Origin: Tateyamaria sp. Alg231-49
Lineage (GTDB): Bacteria; Pseudomonadota; Alphaproteobacteria; Rhodobacterales; Rhodobacteraceae
Length of the DNA: 64,000 nucleotides
Direction: 5' to 3'
Assembly (NCBI RefSeq): GCF_900143535.1
Contig: NZ_FRFA01000007.1
Location: 124,001 to 188,000, forward strand
Part shown: one piece after another, positions 19,208-28,611 of the stretch
How positions within the stretch are numbered: the stretch's first letter is position 1
Layout of the letters: every line of letters starts with the position of its first letter
Position numbers and translations under genes: made by a program
The notes under the pieces: generated by a model
The model's input: only the letters and a program-made list of their open reading frames with translations
Told to the model about the DNA's origin: nothing
Databases searched by the model: none

Positions 19208-20758
19208 TCAGTCGGCCCAAGCCGGGAAATGGATGTTAAACCGCGCACGGACAGCGGCCTCAACATCAGGCGGCAGGGCGGCGGCGGTCTTCATGGCCAA
19301 TATCTCTTCCTTGCGCGCAGTGGCGAGGGCCAGCAGGTCAGGCTTGCCCAGTTCCACCCACTCCTTGGGCGATGTGCGGCTGCCAAATGTAGGATAGACG
19401 CAGTTGGTCTGCATACCGCTCAGCGTCTGATCGGTACCCAGATAATGGCCGGGTCCGTTCATGCACACATCTGCAATCTGATCCAACGCCAGCGTCTCGT
19501 CGTTGACCTCAATCCCGCGCACACAACGCAGGGTCTGCCCAATGATGTCATCGCCCAAAATCAGTGATTCAAGGCAGAACCCAAGCAGCGAAGCATGCAT
19601 GCCCGCCGCCTCATAGACCATGTTCACGCCAGACAGGCCTGCGGACAGGTTCGAACACATCTGTTCCCACCCGGCCTGCATGTCAGGCAGCTTGCTGTCA
19701 GACGCACCACCCGCCGCACCACCGGGAATGTCATAAAACCGGTGCATCTGGCCGCATCCGGCACTCAGCAGCGCCTGTTCGCCTGATCCGATGGACATCG
19801 CACCCGTGCGCAGATCAAGGCCAAAGGGCCATGTGCCAAAGATCGCAGGCGCGCCGGGTTTGACTGCGTTTACATAAACAAGGCCCGCAAGGCATTCTGC
19901 CGTGGCTTGCATGATCGCTCCGGCGATGGTCGACGGGGCGGTGGCCCCCGACATGCCCGCTGACAGCAGCAGCACAGGCATGCCTGCCTCGATGCAGGCC
20001 TCCATCACTTCACAGCTTTCGGGTGCGAATTTCATCGGCGGCACAACAAAGCAGTTGGAATTGGACACGAAGGGGCGCGCCCGCCACGCGTCTTCGCCGC
20101 CTGCAATCATGTGCAGCATTTCCATGGCGGGGCCAACACATGTGGTGTCGGTAAAACTGGTGCCCACATGTTTGCCGGTGCCGGACACGCAGGCAAAGAC
20201 CGAGTTATATTCCATTTCGATCGTGTCGGGGATGTCCCGGCAGATCATCGGACGCTGAAGAAAGTGAATATTGTCGAGCTGATTGGCGATGCGCGCGGCA
20301 TCGTGCAAGTCCTGCACGGTGCTTTCGCGGTAATTGCGCCCATCGACTTCGACAAGGTTTACGGCCGCGCCGGCGGTCCCGTAATGCACGCGCGATCCCG
20401 ACAGGTCGAGGTCGTATTGCGGGTCGCGCGCATGCAGCGTCATGGTGCGATTTGCACGTGCGATTGTATCTTCGACCAGCGCGCGTGGGAAACGGATGCG
20501 TCCATCCTCGCCCTCAATTGCGCCAGCGTCGGTTAGGTATTTCACGCCACTCGGGGGGGCGTCAGCCAGTCCGATCTGCTCCAGCGCATCAAGCGCGCCC
20601 TGGTGGATGCGTTCGACCTGCGCGGGCGTCAGGGGGTTGTATGTGCCCCCTTCAAGGCCGGGGCGAATGGGGCGGAGATGGTCTGCCAGTGGAGCTGCGC
20701 GGGCGGCGCGACGCGCCGCGCGCCCACCTGATCTGGATTTTGGTGAAAGGTCATTCAT
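19208..20758 (-). CDS. MttB/trimethylamine methyltransferase family protein (non-pyrrolysine type)
   Basis: A 516-residue member of the MttB superfamily. The family moves methyl groups from quaternary amines or trimethylamine onto a corrinoid protein. The open frame has no in-frame amber codon, so it is not a pyrrolysine enzyme. The N-terminus is arginine-rich (RSGGRAARRAARAAP), a hallmark of Rhodobacterales members. The TIM-barrel part includes SNSNCFVVPPMKFAPESCEVMEA (in part) and the C-terminal GPGHYLGTDQTL segment that normally precedes the active-site strand. No corrinoid protein or reductive activase gene is adjacent, so substrate and partner remain unknown; glycine betaine or other N-methyl compounds are possible. 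Confidence 0.88.
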   Translation of the reverse strand: MNDLSPKSRSGGRAARRAARAAPLADHLRPIRPGLEGGTYNPLTPAQVERIHQGALDALEQIGLADAPPSGVKYLTDAGAIEGEDGRIRFPRALVEDTIARANRTMTLHARDPQYDLDLSGSRVHYGTAGAAVNLVEVDGRNYRESTVQDLHDAARIANQLDNIHFLQRPMICRDIPDTIEMEYNSVFACVSGTGKHVGTSFTDTTCVGPAMEMLHMIAGGEDAWRARPFVSNSNCFVVPPMKFAPESCEVMEACIEAGMPVLLLSAGMSGATAPSTIAGAIMQATAECLAGLVYVNAVKPGAPAIFGTWPFGLDLRTGAMSIGSGEQALLSAGCGQMHRFYDIPGGAAGGASDSKLPDMQAGWEQMCSNLSAGLSGVNMVYEAAGMHASLLGFCLESLILGDDIIGQTLRCVRGIEVNDETLALDQIADVCMNGPGHYLGTDQTLSGMQTNCVYPTFGSRTSPKEWVELGKPDLLALATARKEEILAMKTAAALPPDVEAAVRARFNIHFPAWAD

Positions 20759-21154
20759 GAGGTCGTTGTCCGGGTCTGATTTCTTAAACGGAGTTAGGTA
20801 CTGCGTCTAAGTGTTCGGTCGGCCCCGCGCCGCGCGTCCGCGCTCCGCCCCGATGGTGCGGGTGATCAACGCGATCTTGCTTCGGCTTGCCTGCACACTC
20901 AGCCTCCCTGACTTGGTGCGACGTTGCGGAAAATCTCCGGTCCTTTCACTCTGGTGCGCCGTTTTTTGCCTGTCTGTCCTGTTTGCGACCTCGTCTTGGC
21001 GGGGGATTGCGCATGGTTTTTGTGTTTGAGGGCAAGCCTTTGCCTAGGAGAGGGCGCGCACGGCTTCGTGTCTGGAATTGGTCACTGGGCTTGCCCACGT
21101 GATGAGGCGGCGGCGCGCCTTACGTGCCGCGACCACTCACAAATGGAGCAGACA
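20759..21154. other. 396-nt gap upstream of outer-membrane protein gene
   Basis: Divergent regulatory region between the mttB-like gene and the outer-membrane barrel gene. Frames open here, but the residues are cysteine-rich and resemble nothing. A perfect 9-bp inverted repeat (GGGCAAGCC at 21030 and GGCTTGCCC at 21088) brackets about 49 nt just ahead of the barrel gene and could structure its leader mRNA. No clear -35/-10 pair stands out. Confidence 0.5.
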
Positions 21155-21754
21155 ATGAAATCTCAGATTCTTGCCGCATCACTGGCCGCCAGCCTTGCCG
21201 GTCTTAGCACTCTTCCGGCGTTCGCGGGCGCCTTGGACGCCCCGGCCGCTGATCCGATTCCACCTGCGGCGCCTGCATCCGTGGCCGTCGTGCCTCAGGG
21301 TGGGGACTGGACGGGGGGCTATGCTGGTGTGCAGCTTGGCTACGGCGACGTGGATGGCAGCGGTGCAGCGGACGGCGATGATGTCCTTTACGGTGTGCAC
21401 CTCGGCTATGACTATGATTTTGGCACCTTCGTGCTGGGCGGAGAGCTGGACTATGACGGCGCCGACATTGACCTCAATGGGGCGGCGACAGTGGACGGTG
21501 TCGCAAGGCTGAAACTGCGCGCAGGCTATGATTTCGGGCGCACCCTTGGCTACGTCACTGCTGGCGTGGCCGAAGTCGACACGTCGCTCGGTTCCGAAGG
21601 CGGAGAGTTCTACGGCATCGGCGTCGCCTACCAGATCAACGAACGCTACACCGTCGGTGCCGAACTGCTTGAGCACAACTTCAACGACATTTCGGGCACG
21701 GGCGTGGATGCAGACGCAACCACGCTGACAGTGCGCGGATCAATCCGCTTCTAG
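21155..21754 (+). CDS. Outer-membrane beta-barrel protein (OmpA-like/porin-family barrel)
   Basis: A 199-residue protein with a signal peptide (about 1-24, cleaved near AFAGA) followed by an Ala/Pro-rich segment and an eight-stranded-type barrel. Alternating strands such as YAGVQLGYGDVDG, YGVHLGYDYDFG, LKLRAGYDFGRTLGYVTAG and YGIGVAYQINERYTVGAEL end in a C-terminal aromatic residue (RGSIRF), the usual BAM-recognition signal. The start ATG follows AATGGAGCAGAC. The frame is open upstream to 20924 but that extension lacks a signal and is ignored. Function could be porin-like or structural. Confidence 0.85.
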   Translation: MKSQILAASLAASLAGLSTLPAFAGALDAPAADPIPPAAPASVAVVPQGGDWTGGYAGVQLGYGDVDGSGAADGDDVLYGVHLGYDYDFGTFVLGGELDYDGADIDLNGAATVDGVARLKLRAGYDFGRTLGYVTAGVAEVDTSLGSEGGEFYGIGVAYQINERYTVGAELLEHNFNDISGTGVDADATTLTVRGSIRF

Positions 21755-21893
21755 CGCCAAAAAAAGGGGGGGGCAGGGCAGTGACCCGGCCCCCTCTACC
21801 ACCGCCCCAAAACTGCCCGATACGCGCAAAGACTTGCGCCACGGGTACAGACGCAATGCATCACATCAGAGCAGACACAGGAAACGCAGGCGG

Positions 21894-23066
21894 TCAGGCC
21901 GCGCGGGCCTCGGCAAAACGACACAAGGTGGTCAAGGCGGCCTCAAACGCATCGTCATCAACGGTCATCGCAACGCGCAAATGGCCCGCAGCCGCAGTGC
22001 CAAAGCTTTCACCCGGCATGACGGCGATATGCTCGGCCTCCAAAAGGGCATCGGCAAAATCATCGCCTGACATCCCCGTGGCGCGGATATCCAGCATCAG
22101 GTACATCGCCCCCTGCGCAGGGATCAAACCCACCGTGTTCTGCGCGGCCAGCACCCTTTGCGCAATCGCGCGGCGGCGTTTGAACGGGGCGCCCACTTCG
22201 GCTTCAAATTCATCGCCCTGAGACAGCGCAAACACGCTGGCATCCTGAATGTATCCGGGCACGCCATAGGTCGTATGGGTGGAAAAGTTGATTAACCCTT
22301 CAATCGCGTGCTCAGGCCCGATCAGCCAGCCACAGCGCGACCCGGTCATCGCATGGCTTTTGGACATCGAGCCGACGACGAGCGTACGCTCGGCCATGCC
22401 GGGCAGGGCGCGGGGGCTCAGATGTGCGCCCTCCCAGACCTGACTGTCATAGACCTCGTCCGAGATCAGCCACAGATCGTGGCGCTGGCATATATCTGCA
22501 ATCCCCTCCAGCGTGGCGCGAGAATAAACGGTGCCCGTGGGATTGTTCGGAGAGTTGATCAAAAGCGACCTGGCCCCGGCCACACCCGCCTCGATATCTT
22601 GCGCGCGCGGCTGAAACGCGTCCTCGGCCCGCGTGGTAATGCTGCGTGGGATCGCCGACACACCCCGGATCGTGCCAGGATACGTGGCATAATAAGGGTC
22701 AATAAACAGCGCAACATCGCCCGGATCGCACGCCGCAGCATGGGCAGCAAAAAGGGCGGCCTGACCGCCCGGGGTGATCAACACGTTGTCGCGACTGGTG
22801 GGCACGCCGGTGCGCTCAGTTGCGCGCTTGGCCACAATATCGCGCAGTGCATCCGTGCCCGGGACTATCGCATAGCCTGTGTGGCCACCCATCGCACTGC
22901 GGTGCATGTCTTGCAGGATCGGGGCGGCGGTGCGGATGTCATGTTCGCCAATGGTCAGTTCGGTCACAGGAACGCCATCCGCAATCATGCGCCGCGCCTT
23001 GAGGAACAGATCCCACCCGTCCGAGCCGCCGCCGGTCAGTGTCGAAATACGCTGTGACAAGGCCAT
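21894..23066 (-). CDS. Class I/II aminotransferase, arginine-pyruvate transaminase (AruH)-like
   Basis: A 390-residue fold-type I PLP enzyme. The Schiff-base lysine is Lys236 in GSMSKSHAMTGSRCGW, preceded by NSPNNPTGTVYSR (171-183) and ISDEVYDS (201-208). The SKSHAMTG-R-GW pattern, the SPRALPGMAERT segment and the PGESFGTAAAGHLRVA end resemble Pseudomonas AruH as I recall it, so an arginine or related 2-oxo transaminase is the best guess. Homologs with other substrates exist, so treat the specificity as tentative. It stands alone with a G-rich tract after the gene. Confidence 0.85.
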   Translation of the reverse strand: MALSQRISTLTGGGSDGWDLFLKARRMIADGVPVTELTIGEHDIRTAAPILQDMHRSAMGGHTGYAIVPGTDALRDIVAKRATERTGVPTSRDNVLITPGGQAALFAAHAAACDPGDVALFIDPYYATYPGTIRGVSAIPRSITTRAEDAFQPRAQDIEAGVAGARSLLINSPNNPTGTVYSRATLEGIADICQRHDLWLISDEVYDSQVWEGAHLSPRALPGMAERTLVVGSMSKSHAMTGSRCGWLIGPEHAIEGLINFSTHTTYGVPGYIQDASVFALSQGDEFEAEVGAPFKRRRAIAQRVLAAQNTVGLIPAQGAMYLMLDIRATGMSGDDFADALLEAEHIAVMPGESFGTAAAGHLRVAMTVDDDAFEAALTTLCRFAEARAA

Positions 23067-23185
23067 GGTGCGCCTCCCTGATGTGGGTTTTGCGCAAGGG
23101 GCACGCGCGGCGTGGGGATGTCAACACACCAACAGCGCCTTTGCCACCCATGATCCAAATGAGGGCTTTGCCCGCGCCATTCTTT

Positions 23186-23232
23186 GAGGGGGCTCTGCCC
23201 CCGTCCTTCGGACTCCCCCGGGATTTTTTTTA
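23186..23232 (+). repeat. Terminator-like intergenic hairpin element
   Basis: The stem GGGGGCTCTGCCCCC is followed by a TCCTTCGGA mini-hairpin, CCCCCGGGA and an eight-T tract. The two inverted G/C runs give nested stems. I recall very similar elements dispersed in Roseobacter intergenic regions. Both flanking genes are on the minus strand while the T-tract points along the plus strand, so it does not obviously terminate either. Confidence 0.5.
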
Positions 23233-23265
23233 ATCAGAGAAGGGGCGCGTTGCAGGCGTTGCGTT

Positions 23266-23625
23266 CTAGGCCGATCCGTCGTTCCGCGGCGCAAGCGTGG
23301 CCTGAAGCTTTTTGGGCAAGCTCGCGCGGACAATGGCATAGGACGTATGGATGCGGTCACGAAATTCGTCCGCGGCTTTGCCGTCAAATGGGACCCGCAC
23401 CCAAGAGCGGTGAAAATACTTTGCCTTTTGGGCCGCGCCGATTTCGATAAGGAATTGCGCAGTTTCCACATCCGCGCATTTAACCGACACGCCATCATTG
23501 GCCATGCCAATGCAGGCAAACATTTTGTCGCCGATTTTCCACGCATCAAGCCCGCCGTCGTGGTGGCTGGCCCAATGGGCACCCGGCAGGGCGGCACAGA
23601 TGCTATCGACGGTTTCGCGGCTCAT
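23266..23625 (-). CDS. MmcQ/YjbR family protein
   Basis: A 119-residue protein of the MmcQ/YjbR (CyaY-like fold) family, often annotated as DNA-binding though direct evidence is slight. Typical motifs are WKIGDKMFACIG, VSVKCADVETAQFL and FHRSWVRVPFDG, with a C-terminal HTSYAIVRASLPKK. It is a single gene divergent from cysS and downstream of nothing on its strand that looks co-transcribed. The dispersed hairpin element lies 34 nt beyond its stop. Confidence 0.85.
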   Translation of the reverse strand: MSRETVDSICAALPGAHWASHHDGGLDAWKIGDKMFACIGMANDGVSVKCADVETAQFLIEIGAAQKAKYFHRSWVRVPFDGKAADEFRDRIHTSYAIVRASLPKKLQATLAPRNDGSA

Positions 23626-23824
23626 GGGTGCAGTTTGCCCGCCCGGCGCGGCTCAGACAAGGGTTGACCCTTGGGCGCGCCATGGGCTAGCGATAGGGCA
23701 TGACCCGGACCCCTTGCATCATTTGCTGCATTATCTGCTGATTTCCTCAGCGGGGCGGTTCTTTGTTTTCATGACAGATCAGAATTGCTAGGCCCGCGCC
23801 AACCTGCTGTCGCGAGTACGCCTT

Positions 23825-25273
23825 ATGACCATCACGCTCTACAACACCGCCACACGCCGCAAAGAGGCGTTCGAGCCGCTCGATCCAGAGAATGTGCGGA
23901 TGTATGTCTGCGGGCCAACGGTCTATGACCGCGCACATTTGGGCAACGCGCGCCCCGTTTTGGTGTTTGACGTGCTCTATCGTCTGCTGCGCCACACCTA
24001 CGGGGCCGATCACGTCACCTATGTGCGCAATTTCACGGATGTAGATGACAAGATCAACGCCACCGCCCTTGCACGCAAAGAAGCAGGGGCGCCCGGCACG
24101 ATCGAAGAGTTGGTGCGCGAACGCTCGGACGAGACCATTGGCTGGTATCACGCCGACATGGACGCGCTTGGCACGTTGCGCCCGAATGCCGAGCCGCGCG
24201 CGACGGAATACATCGATCAGATGGTGGCGATGATATCCCAACTGATCGCGGACGACTTTGCCTATGAAAACGACGGTCACGTGCTGTTTCGGGTGCGCAA
24301 ATACGCAGAGTACGGCGCACTATCGGGCCGATCTGTCGATGACATGATCGCAGGTGCACGGGTCGAGGTGGCCCCCTACAAAGAAGACCCCATGGATTTT
24401 GTATTGTGGAAGCCGTCCACAGACGAATTGCCGGGCTGGAACAGCCCGTGGGGTCGTGGGCGCCCCGGCTGGCATATCGAGTGCTCGGCCATGGCGCATG
24501 ATCTTTTGGGTGCCGAGTTTGACATCCACGGTGGCGGCAACGATTTGCAGTTTCCCCACCACGAAAACGAGATCGCACAATCCCGCTGCGCAGGCCACGG
24601 CTTTGCCAAGGTGTGGATGCACAACGAGATGTTGCAGGTCGAGGGCAAGAAGATGTCCAAGTCGTTGGGCAACTTCTTTACCGTGCGGGATTTGTTGGAG
24701 AAGGGCGTCCCGGGCGAGGTGATCCGGTTCGTGATGCTGTCGACGCATTATCGAAAGCCGATGGACTGGACAGAGAAGAAGCGGGCGGAAGCTGAAAAGA
24801 CTTTGATGGGATGGCTGAATACCCTGCAAAAACACGGGTTTTCATCCAAGATGGTGGAACGATTGCGTGATATGGATCGCTGGAATGGCGATCCGGAGTT
24901 CATGGGTGCTCTCGGCAACGACCTGAACACACCGGGCGCATTGGCGCGGCTGCATGTTCTGTCCAAAGCGCATACGGCTGAGGGCTTGGCGCCGATGGCG
25001 CACGCATTGGACACGCTGGGTTTGGTATCCGACTGGGACCTCCTTGACCTGTCGCCATCGCAAAACGATGAGATGGAAGACTGGATCGTGGTCGCGATTG
25101 ACCGGCTCTTGGAAGAACGATCATCTGCGCGGGCGGAAAAGAACTGGGCCGAAGCGGATCGCTTGCGGGACGTGCTGAATGTTATTGGCGTTCAGGTGAC
25201 GGATATCGGTGGATCTGCCACTTGGTTGCCCGGCCCGGATTTTGACCCTTCCAAACTGGAGGCCCTGCTATGA
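23825..25273 (+). CDS. cysS: Cysteinyl-tRNA synthetase
   Basis: Charges tRNA-Cys. It has 482 residues, as expected. The class I HIGH-type motif appears as AHLGNARP near residue 37, with the first zinc cysteine in YVCGPTVYD. The KMSKSLGN motif is at about 277-284 and the zinc-binding [11 protein letters not shown] and [15 protein letters not shown] segments lie between. The C-terminal helical domain recognises the anticodon. It is preceded by a 200-nt gap and followed by 232 nt before cimA. Confidence 0.97.
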   Translation: MTITLYNTATRRKEAFEPLDPENVRMYVCGPTVYDRAHLGNARPVLVFDVLYRLLRHTYGADHVTYVRNFTDVDDKINATALARKEAGAPGTIEELVRERSDETIGWYHADMDALGTLRPNAEPRATEYIDQMVAMISQLIADDFAYENDGHVLFRVRKYAEYGALSGRSVDDMIAGARVEVAPYKEDPMDFVLWKPSTDELPGWNSPWGRGRPGWHIECSAMAHDLLGAEFDIHGGGNDLQFPHHENEIAQSRCAGHGFAKVWMHNEMLQVEGKKMSKSLGNFFTVRDLLEKGVPGEVIRFVMLSTHYRKPMDWTEKKRAEAEKTLMGWLNTLQKHGFSSKMVERLRDMDRWNGDPEFMGALGNDLNTPGALARLHVLSKAHTAEGLAPMAHALDTLGLVSDWDLLDLSPSQNDEMEDWIVVAIDRLLEERSSARAEKNWAEADRLRDVLNVIGVQVTDIGGSATWLPGPDFDPSKLEALL

Positions 25274-25481
25274 TCCGCACCAACCACAGGCCAATCCCCG
25301 ACCTTGGGTGGGGGAGTAGCGCCCTCGTCGTGCGGACGCACGCCTTTGACGTGACGGGGCGGTCAGGGGCTGGCCGTGACGCAAACGCCACGGCTCAGAC
25401 AGATGGCCCACAGCGCGTCTCAAATCTAAACAGAACATTAAACCGTCTCTGTAACCCATTGAATTTTAACGGGAGTATCTC

Positions 25482-25498
25482 TGTCCCAGTATGGGACA
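25482..25498. promoter_or_regulatory. 17-bp perfect palindrome at the cimA start
   Basis: TGTCCCAGTATGGGACA has perfect 7-bp arms around a 3-nt centre and ends 8 nt before the chosen cimA ATG. It is preceded by an AT-rich stretch (TTTTAACGGGAGTATCTC). It looks like an operator or a small hairpin over the start region; the regulator cannot be named. An ATG inside it (25491) is in frame with cimA. Confidence 0.5.
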
Positions 25499-25505
25499 CT
25501 CAAAC

Positions 25506-27122
25506 ATGACCCGCGAACGCCTCTCTCTTTTTGACACCACCCTGCGTGATGGCCAGCAGACCCAAGGGGTGCAATTCTCAGCCTCGGACAAGCACCAGAT
25601 CGCCCAAGCCCTCGACGCCCTCGGGATCGACTACATCGAAGGCGGCTGGCCCGGGGCGAACCCGACCGACAGCGCCTTTTTCGAAAACGCCCCCCAAACC
25701 CGCGCCACATTCACCGCCTTTGGCATGACCAAACGGGCCGGAATGAGCGCCGAAAACGATGACGTGCTGGCCGCCGTCCTCAATGCAAACACCCCCGCCG
25801 TCTGCCTGGTCGGCAAGACCCATGAGTTCCATGTCAAAACCGCCCTCGGGATCAGCCTCGAGGAAAACACCGCCAACATCGCCGCCAGCTTTGCTCATAT
25901 CAAAGCGCAAGGACGCGAGGCGATTTTTGATGCGGAGCACTTCTTTGACGGCTTCAAATCCAACCCCGACTACGCGCTGCAAGCGATCCACGCCGCCTAT
26001 GACGCCGGCACGCGGTGGATTGCCCTGTGCGACACCAACGGCGGCACGCTGCCCGCAGACATTGCGCGCATCACCAAGGCGGTGATCGACAGCGGCATCC
26101 CCGGCGACCACCTTGGTATCCACACGCACAACGACACCGAACAGGCCGTGGCCGGTTCACTGGCGGCGGTCGATGCGGGCGCACGCCAAATTCAAGGTAC
26201 GCTGAACGGATTGGGCGAACGGTGCGGCAACGCCAACCTGACGGCACTGATCCCGATCCTGCTGCTGAAAGAACCCTATGCGTCGCAGTTCGAAACAGGG
26301 GTCACCCTTGAGGCACTCGCGGGGCTGACCCGCACGTCGCGTATGCTGGACGACATTTTGAACCGGGTCTCGCAGAAACAGGCGGCTTTTGTCGGCGCTT
26401 CGGCCTTTGCCCACAAGGCGGGACTGCATGCCTCGGCCATTCTGAAAGACCCCACAACATACGAACATATCGACCCCGGTGCTGTTGGAAACGAACGCAT
26501 TATCCCAATGTCCAATCAGGCGGGGCAATCCAACCTGCGCAAACGCCTGACAGAGATGGGGATCGAGGTCGCGCCCAAGGACCCAGCGCTGGCCCGCATT
26601 CTGGACCAGATCAAGGTGCGTGAGGGTCAGGGATATACCTATGACGTCGCCCAAGCCTCGTTCGAATTGCTGGCGCGAAATGAGCTTGGAGTCTTGCCCG
26701 AGTTCTTTGAAGTCAAACGCTACAGGGTGACCATTGAGCGGCGCAAGAACAAGCGCGATCAGATGGTTTCGCTGTCCGAAGCGGTTGTCGTGCTGAAGGT
26801 CGACGGTAAAAAAATGCTGTCGGTCTCAGAATCTATGGATGAACACGGCACGGATCGCGGGCCTGTCAATGCGCTTTCCAAGGCGCTCGCCAAGGATTTG
26901 GGCCGCTATCAGTCTTATGTAGAAGACATCCGATTGGTCGATTTCAAGGTGCGCATCACCCAGGGCGGGACCGAGGCTGTGACCCGCGTCATCATCGATT
27001 CCGAAGACGGGAAGGGGCGGCGCTGGTCCACTGTCGGGGTATCGGCGAACCTTGTCGACGCGAGCTTTGAAGCCCTGTTGGATGCGATCCGATGGAAACT
27101 GGTACAGGATGGCGTGACATGA
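25506..27122 (+). CDS. cimA: Citramalate synthase
   Basis: Condenses acetyl-CoA and pyruvate to (R)-citramalate, a threonine-independent route to 2-oxobutyrate and isoleucine. About 538 residues. The N-terminal catalytic barrel begins LFDTTLRDGQQTQGVQFS, binds metal via HTHND (about 200), and carries GLGERCGNANL; the C-terminal LeuA dimer regulatory domain is present from about 400, supporting isoleucine feedback. The QTQGVQF signature separates it from 2-isopropylmalate synthase. The ATG at 25506 gives the conserved MTRERLSLFD start, while one at 25491 would add five residues. It overlaps the methyltransferase by ATGA. Confidence 0.94.
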   Translation: MTRERLSLFDTTLRDGQQTQGVQFSASDKHQIAQALDALGIDYIEGGWPGANPTDSAFFENAPQTRATFTAFGMTKRAGMSAENDDVLAAVLNANTPAVCLVGKTHEFHVKTALGISLEENTANIAASFAHIKAQGREAIFDAEHFFDGFKSNPDYALQAIHAAYDAGTRWIALCDTNGGTLPADIARITKAVIDSGIPGDHLGIHTHNDTEQAVAGSLAAVDAGARQIQGTLNGLGERCGNANLTALIPILLLKEPYASQFETGVTLEALAGLTRTSRMLDDILNRVSQKQAAFVGASAFAHKAGLHASAILKDPTTYEHIDPGAVGNERIIPMSNQAGQSNLRKRLTEMGIEVAPKDPALARILDQIKVREGQGYTYDVAQASFELLARNELGVLPEFFEVKRYRVTIERRKNKRDQMVSLSEAVVVLKVDGKKMLSVSESMDEHGTDRGPVNALSKALAKDLGRYQSYVEDIRLVDFKVRITQGGTEAVTRVIIDSEDGKGRRWSTVGVSANLVDASFEALLDAIRWKLVQDGVT

Positions 27123-27847
27123 CCCCGGAACAGATAGATGCCTTTTTGACTGTGCACCGCGATCTACATCGCGAGGGGCCGGGCGAGCCTGCCGACGTTC
27201 ACTGGGCGCTTGAAAAACTGGGCCTGTCCGGACCATTAGATGTTCTGGATGCGGCTTGTGGTCCGGGTGCGGACCTTTTGACCTTGGCCGAAGCACTGCC
27301 AGAAGCGCACATCACAGGTGTAGAAAAGACGGCGCATTTTGCGACAGAGGCTAGTGCGCGAATTGCGGCCTATGCCCCCCGTGTTCAGGCGGTCGAAGGG
27401 GATATGAGCACGCCTGAGGGCACCTATGATCTGATCTGGTGTGCGGGTGCGTTGTACTTTCTGGGCGTGACAGAAGGGTTGCAAGGCTGGCGCAGTGTGC
27501 TGAACCCTGGCGGTGCCGTGGTGTTCTCGGAACCCGTTTTGCTCGGCACGCCGCCAAGTGACGGTGCGCGTGCGTTTTGGGAAGAGTATCCGCAGATCAC
27601 CGACCTTGACGGCATCATCGAGCGCGTCACTGCGGCGGGCTATGCAGTTCAAGATCACCGCATGATCGTGGTCAAACCGTGGGCGGATTACTACGGGCCC
27701 CTTCAGGCCCGTATTGACATGCTGCGAGAGCAGGACCCAGACGCTGCATTGACCGAGGCATTGGACGAACACCAGCGAGAGATTGATATGTGGCACGCCG
27801 CTCAGGATCAGATTGCCTATGCGCTGCTGATCGTCAAACCTGTATGA
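27119..27847 (+). CDS. SAM-dependent methyltransferase (class I)
   Basis: A 242-residue protein with the Rossmann SAM motif VLDAACGPGADLL (about 41-53), the acidic end of strand two in ITGVEKT and motif IV in DLIWCAGALYFLG. The start overlaps the cimA stop by ATGA, and its own stop overlaps the next gene by ATGA, so all three are coupled. An upstream in-frame start (27092) would lie inside cimA and is rejected. The substrate is unknown; a small molecule is likely because no RNA or protein-binding domain is fused. Confidence 0.85.
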   Translation: MTPEQIDAFLTVHRDLHREGPGEPADVHWALEKLGLSGPLDVLDAACGPGADLLTLAEALPEAHITGVEKTAHFATEASARIAAYAPRVQAVEGDMSTPEGTYDLIWCAGALYFLGVTEGLQGWRSVLNPGGAVVFSEPVLLGTPPSDGARAFWEEYPQITDLDGIIERVTAAGYAVQDHRMIVVKPWADYYGPLQARIDMLREQDPDAALTEALDEHQREIDMWHAAQDQIAYALLIVKPV

Positions 27848-28611
27848 GCTTGCCCGACGCCATCATTCCTTGCGCGCAAATCGTGGAAAAGGGCGACCCG
27901 TTGCGCTTTCGCACGGTCATGGCCGCACCTGTGGCGGCGCGTGCGATTCTGTTTCCGCTGTATGCCTTCAATATCGAAGTGTCCCGTGCGCCTTGGGTCA
28001 CGCAAGAAGCGATGATCGCCGAGATGCGTCTGCAATGGTGGCGGGATGCACTGGAGGAGATTGCGGAAGGCAAGCCGGTCCGCAAACATGAGGTGACGAC
28101 GCCTTTGGCGGATATCTTGTCTCCGGCGCAGGCCAAACGGTTGGACGAAAGCGTCGCTGCGCGGCGCTGGGATATCTACCGCGATGCGTTCGAGGATCAG
28201 GCGCATATGGACGCCTACATTGATCAGACGGCAGGTCATCTGATGTGGACGGCATGTGACGTTCTTGGGGCTCGGCCCGAGGCTGAACAATCTGTGCGCG
28301 ACCTTGCCTTTGCGGCGGGGACGGCGGGGTTCTTGCGGGCGGTGCCCGAGTTGGCTGATGCCGGGCGGCTCCCATTGCTGGACGGCACCGATAACGGGGT
28401 CGCGGCCCTAGCCGGGCGGGCCGCGGATCGCCTCGCACGTCCGCGCGTGGCACGTTCTGTACAGCCAGCACTATGGCCAGCAATTGGTGCGGCTGTGACG
28501 TTGAAGCAGGCCGTGCGCGATCCCGGATCAGTGGCTGAAGCGCGTCTTGATCCGGGTGTCACGCCGTTTCGGCTGGCGCGCACAGCGCTGTTGGGACGTC
28601 TTGTGCTTTAG
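27844..28611 (+). CDS. Squalene/phytoene synthase family protein
   Basis: A 255-residue all-alpha protein of the squalene/phytoene synthase superfamily. It has the usual opening (RFRTVMAAPVAARAILFPLYAFNIEVSRAPW in pieces) and the RLQWWRDALEEI segment. The canonical DXXXD substrate motifs are weak or absent, so it resembles the NDUFAF6-like branch rather than a terpene synthase. It ends in a 4-nt overlap with the convergent MFS gene. Linkage with a methyltransferase and cimA gives no clear pathway. Confidence 0.8.
   Translation: MSLPDAIIPCAQIVEKGDPLRFRTVMAAPVAARAILFPLYAFNIEVSRAPWVTQEAMIAEMRLQWWRDALEEIAEGKPVRKHEVTTPLADILSPAQAKRLDESVAARRWDIYRDAFEDQAHMDAYIDQTAGHLMWTACDVLGARPEAEQSVRDLAFAAGTAGFLRAVPELADAGRLPLLDGTDNGVAALAGRAADRLARPRVARSVQPALWPAIGAAVTLKQAVRDPGSVAEARLDPGVTPFRLARTALLGRLVL

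Noticed and set aside
19208-20758. Pyrrolysine-containing trimethylamine methyltransferase
   Set aside because: No in-frame amber codon and no pyl genes seen; treated as a non-Pyl homolog.
20811-21102. Plus-strand frames upstream of the outer-membrane barrel gene
   Set aside because: Cysteine-rich, unrelated to any family, in the promoter and leader region.
25270-25509. 79-residue frame between cysS and cimA
   Set aside because: It overlaps the cysS stop and the cimA leader and has no recognisable domain or conserved composition.
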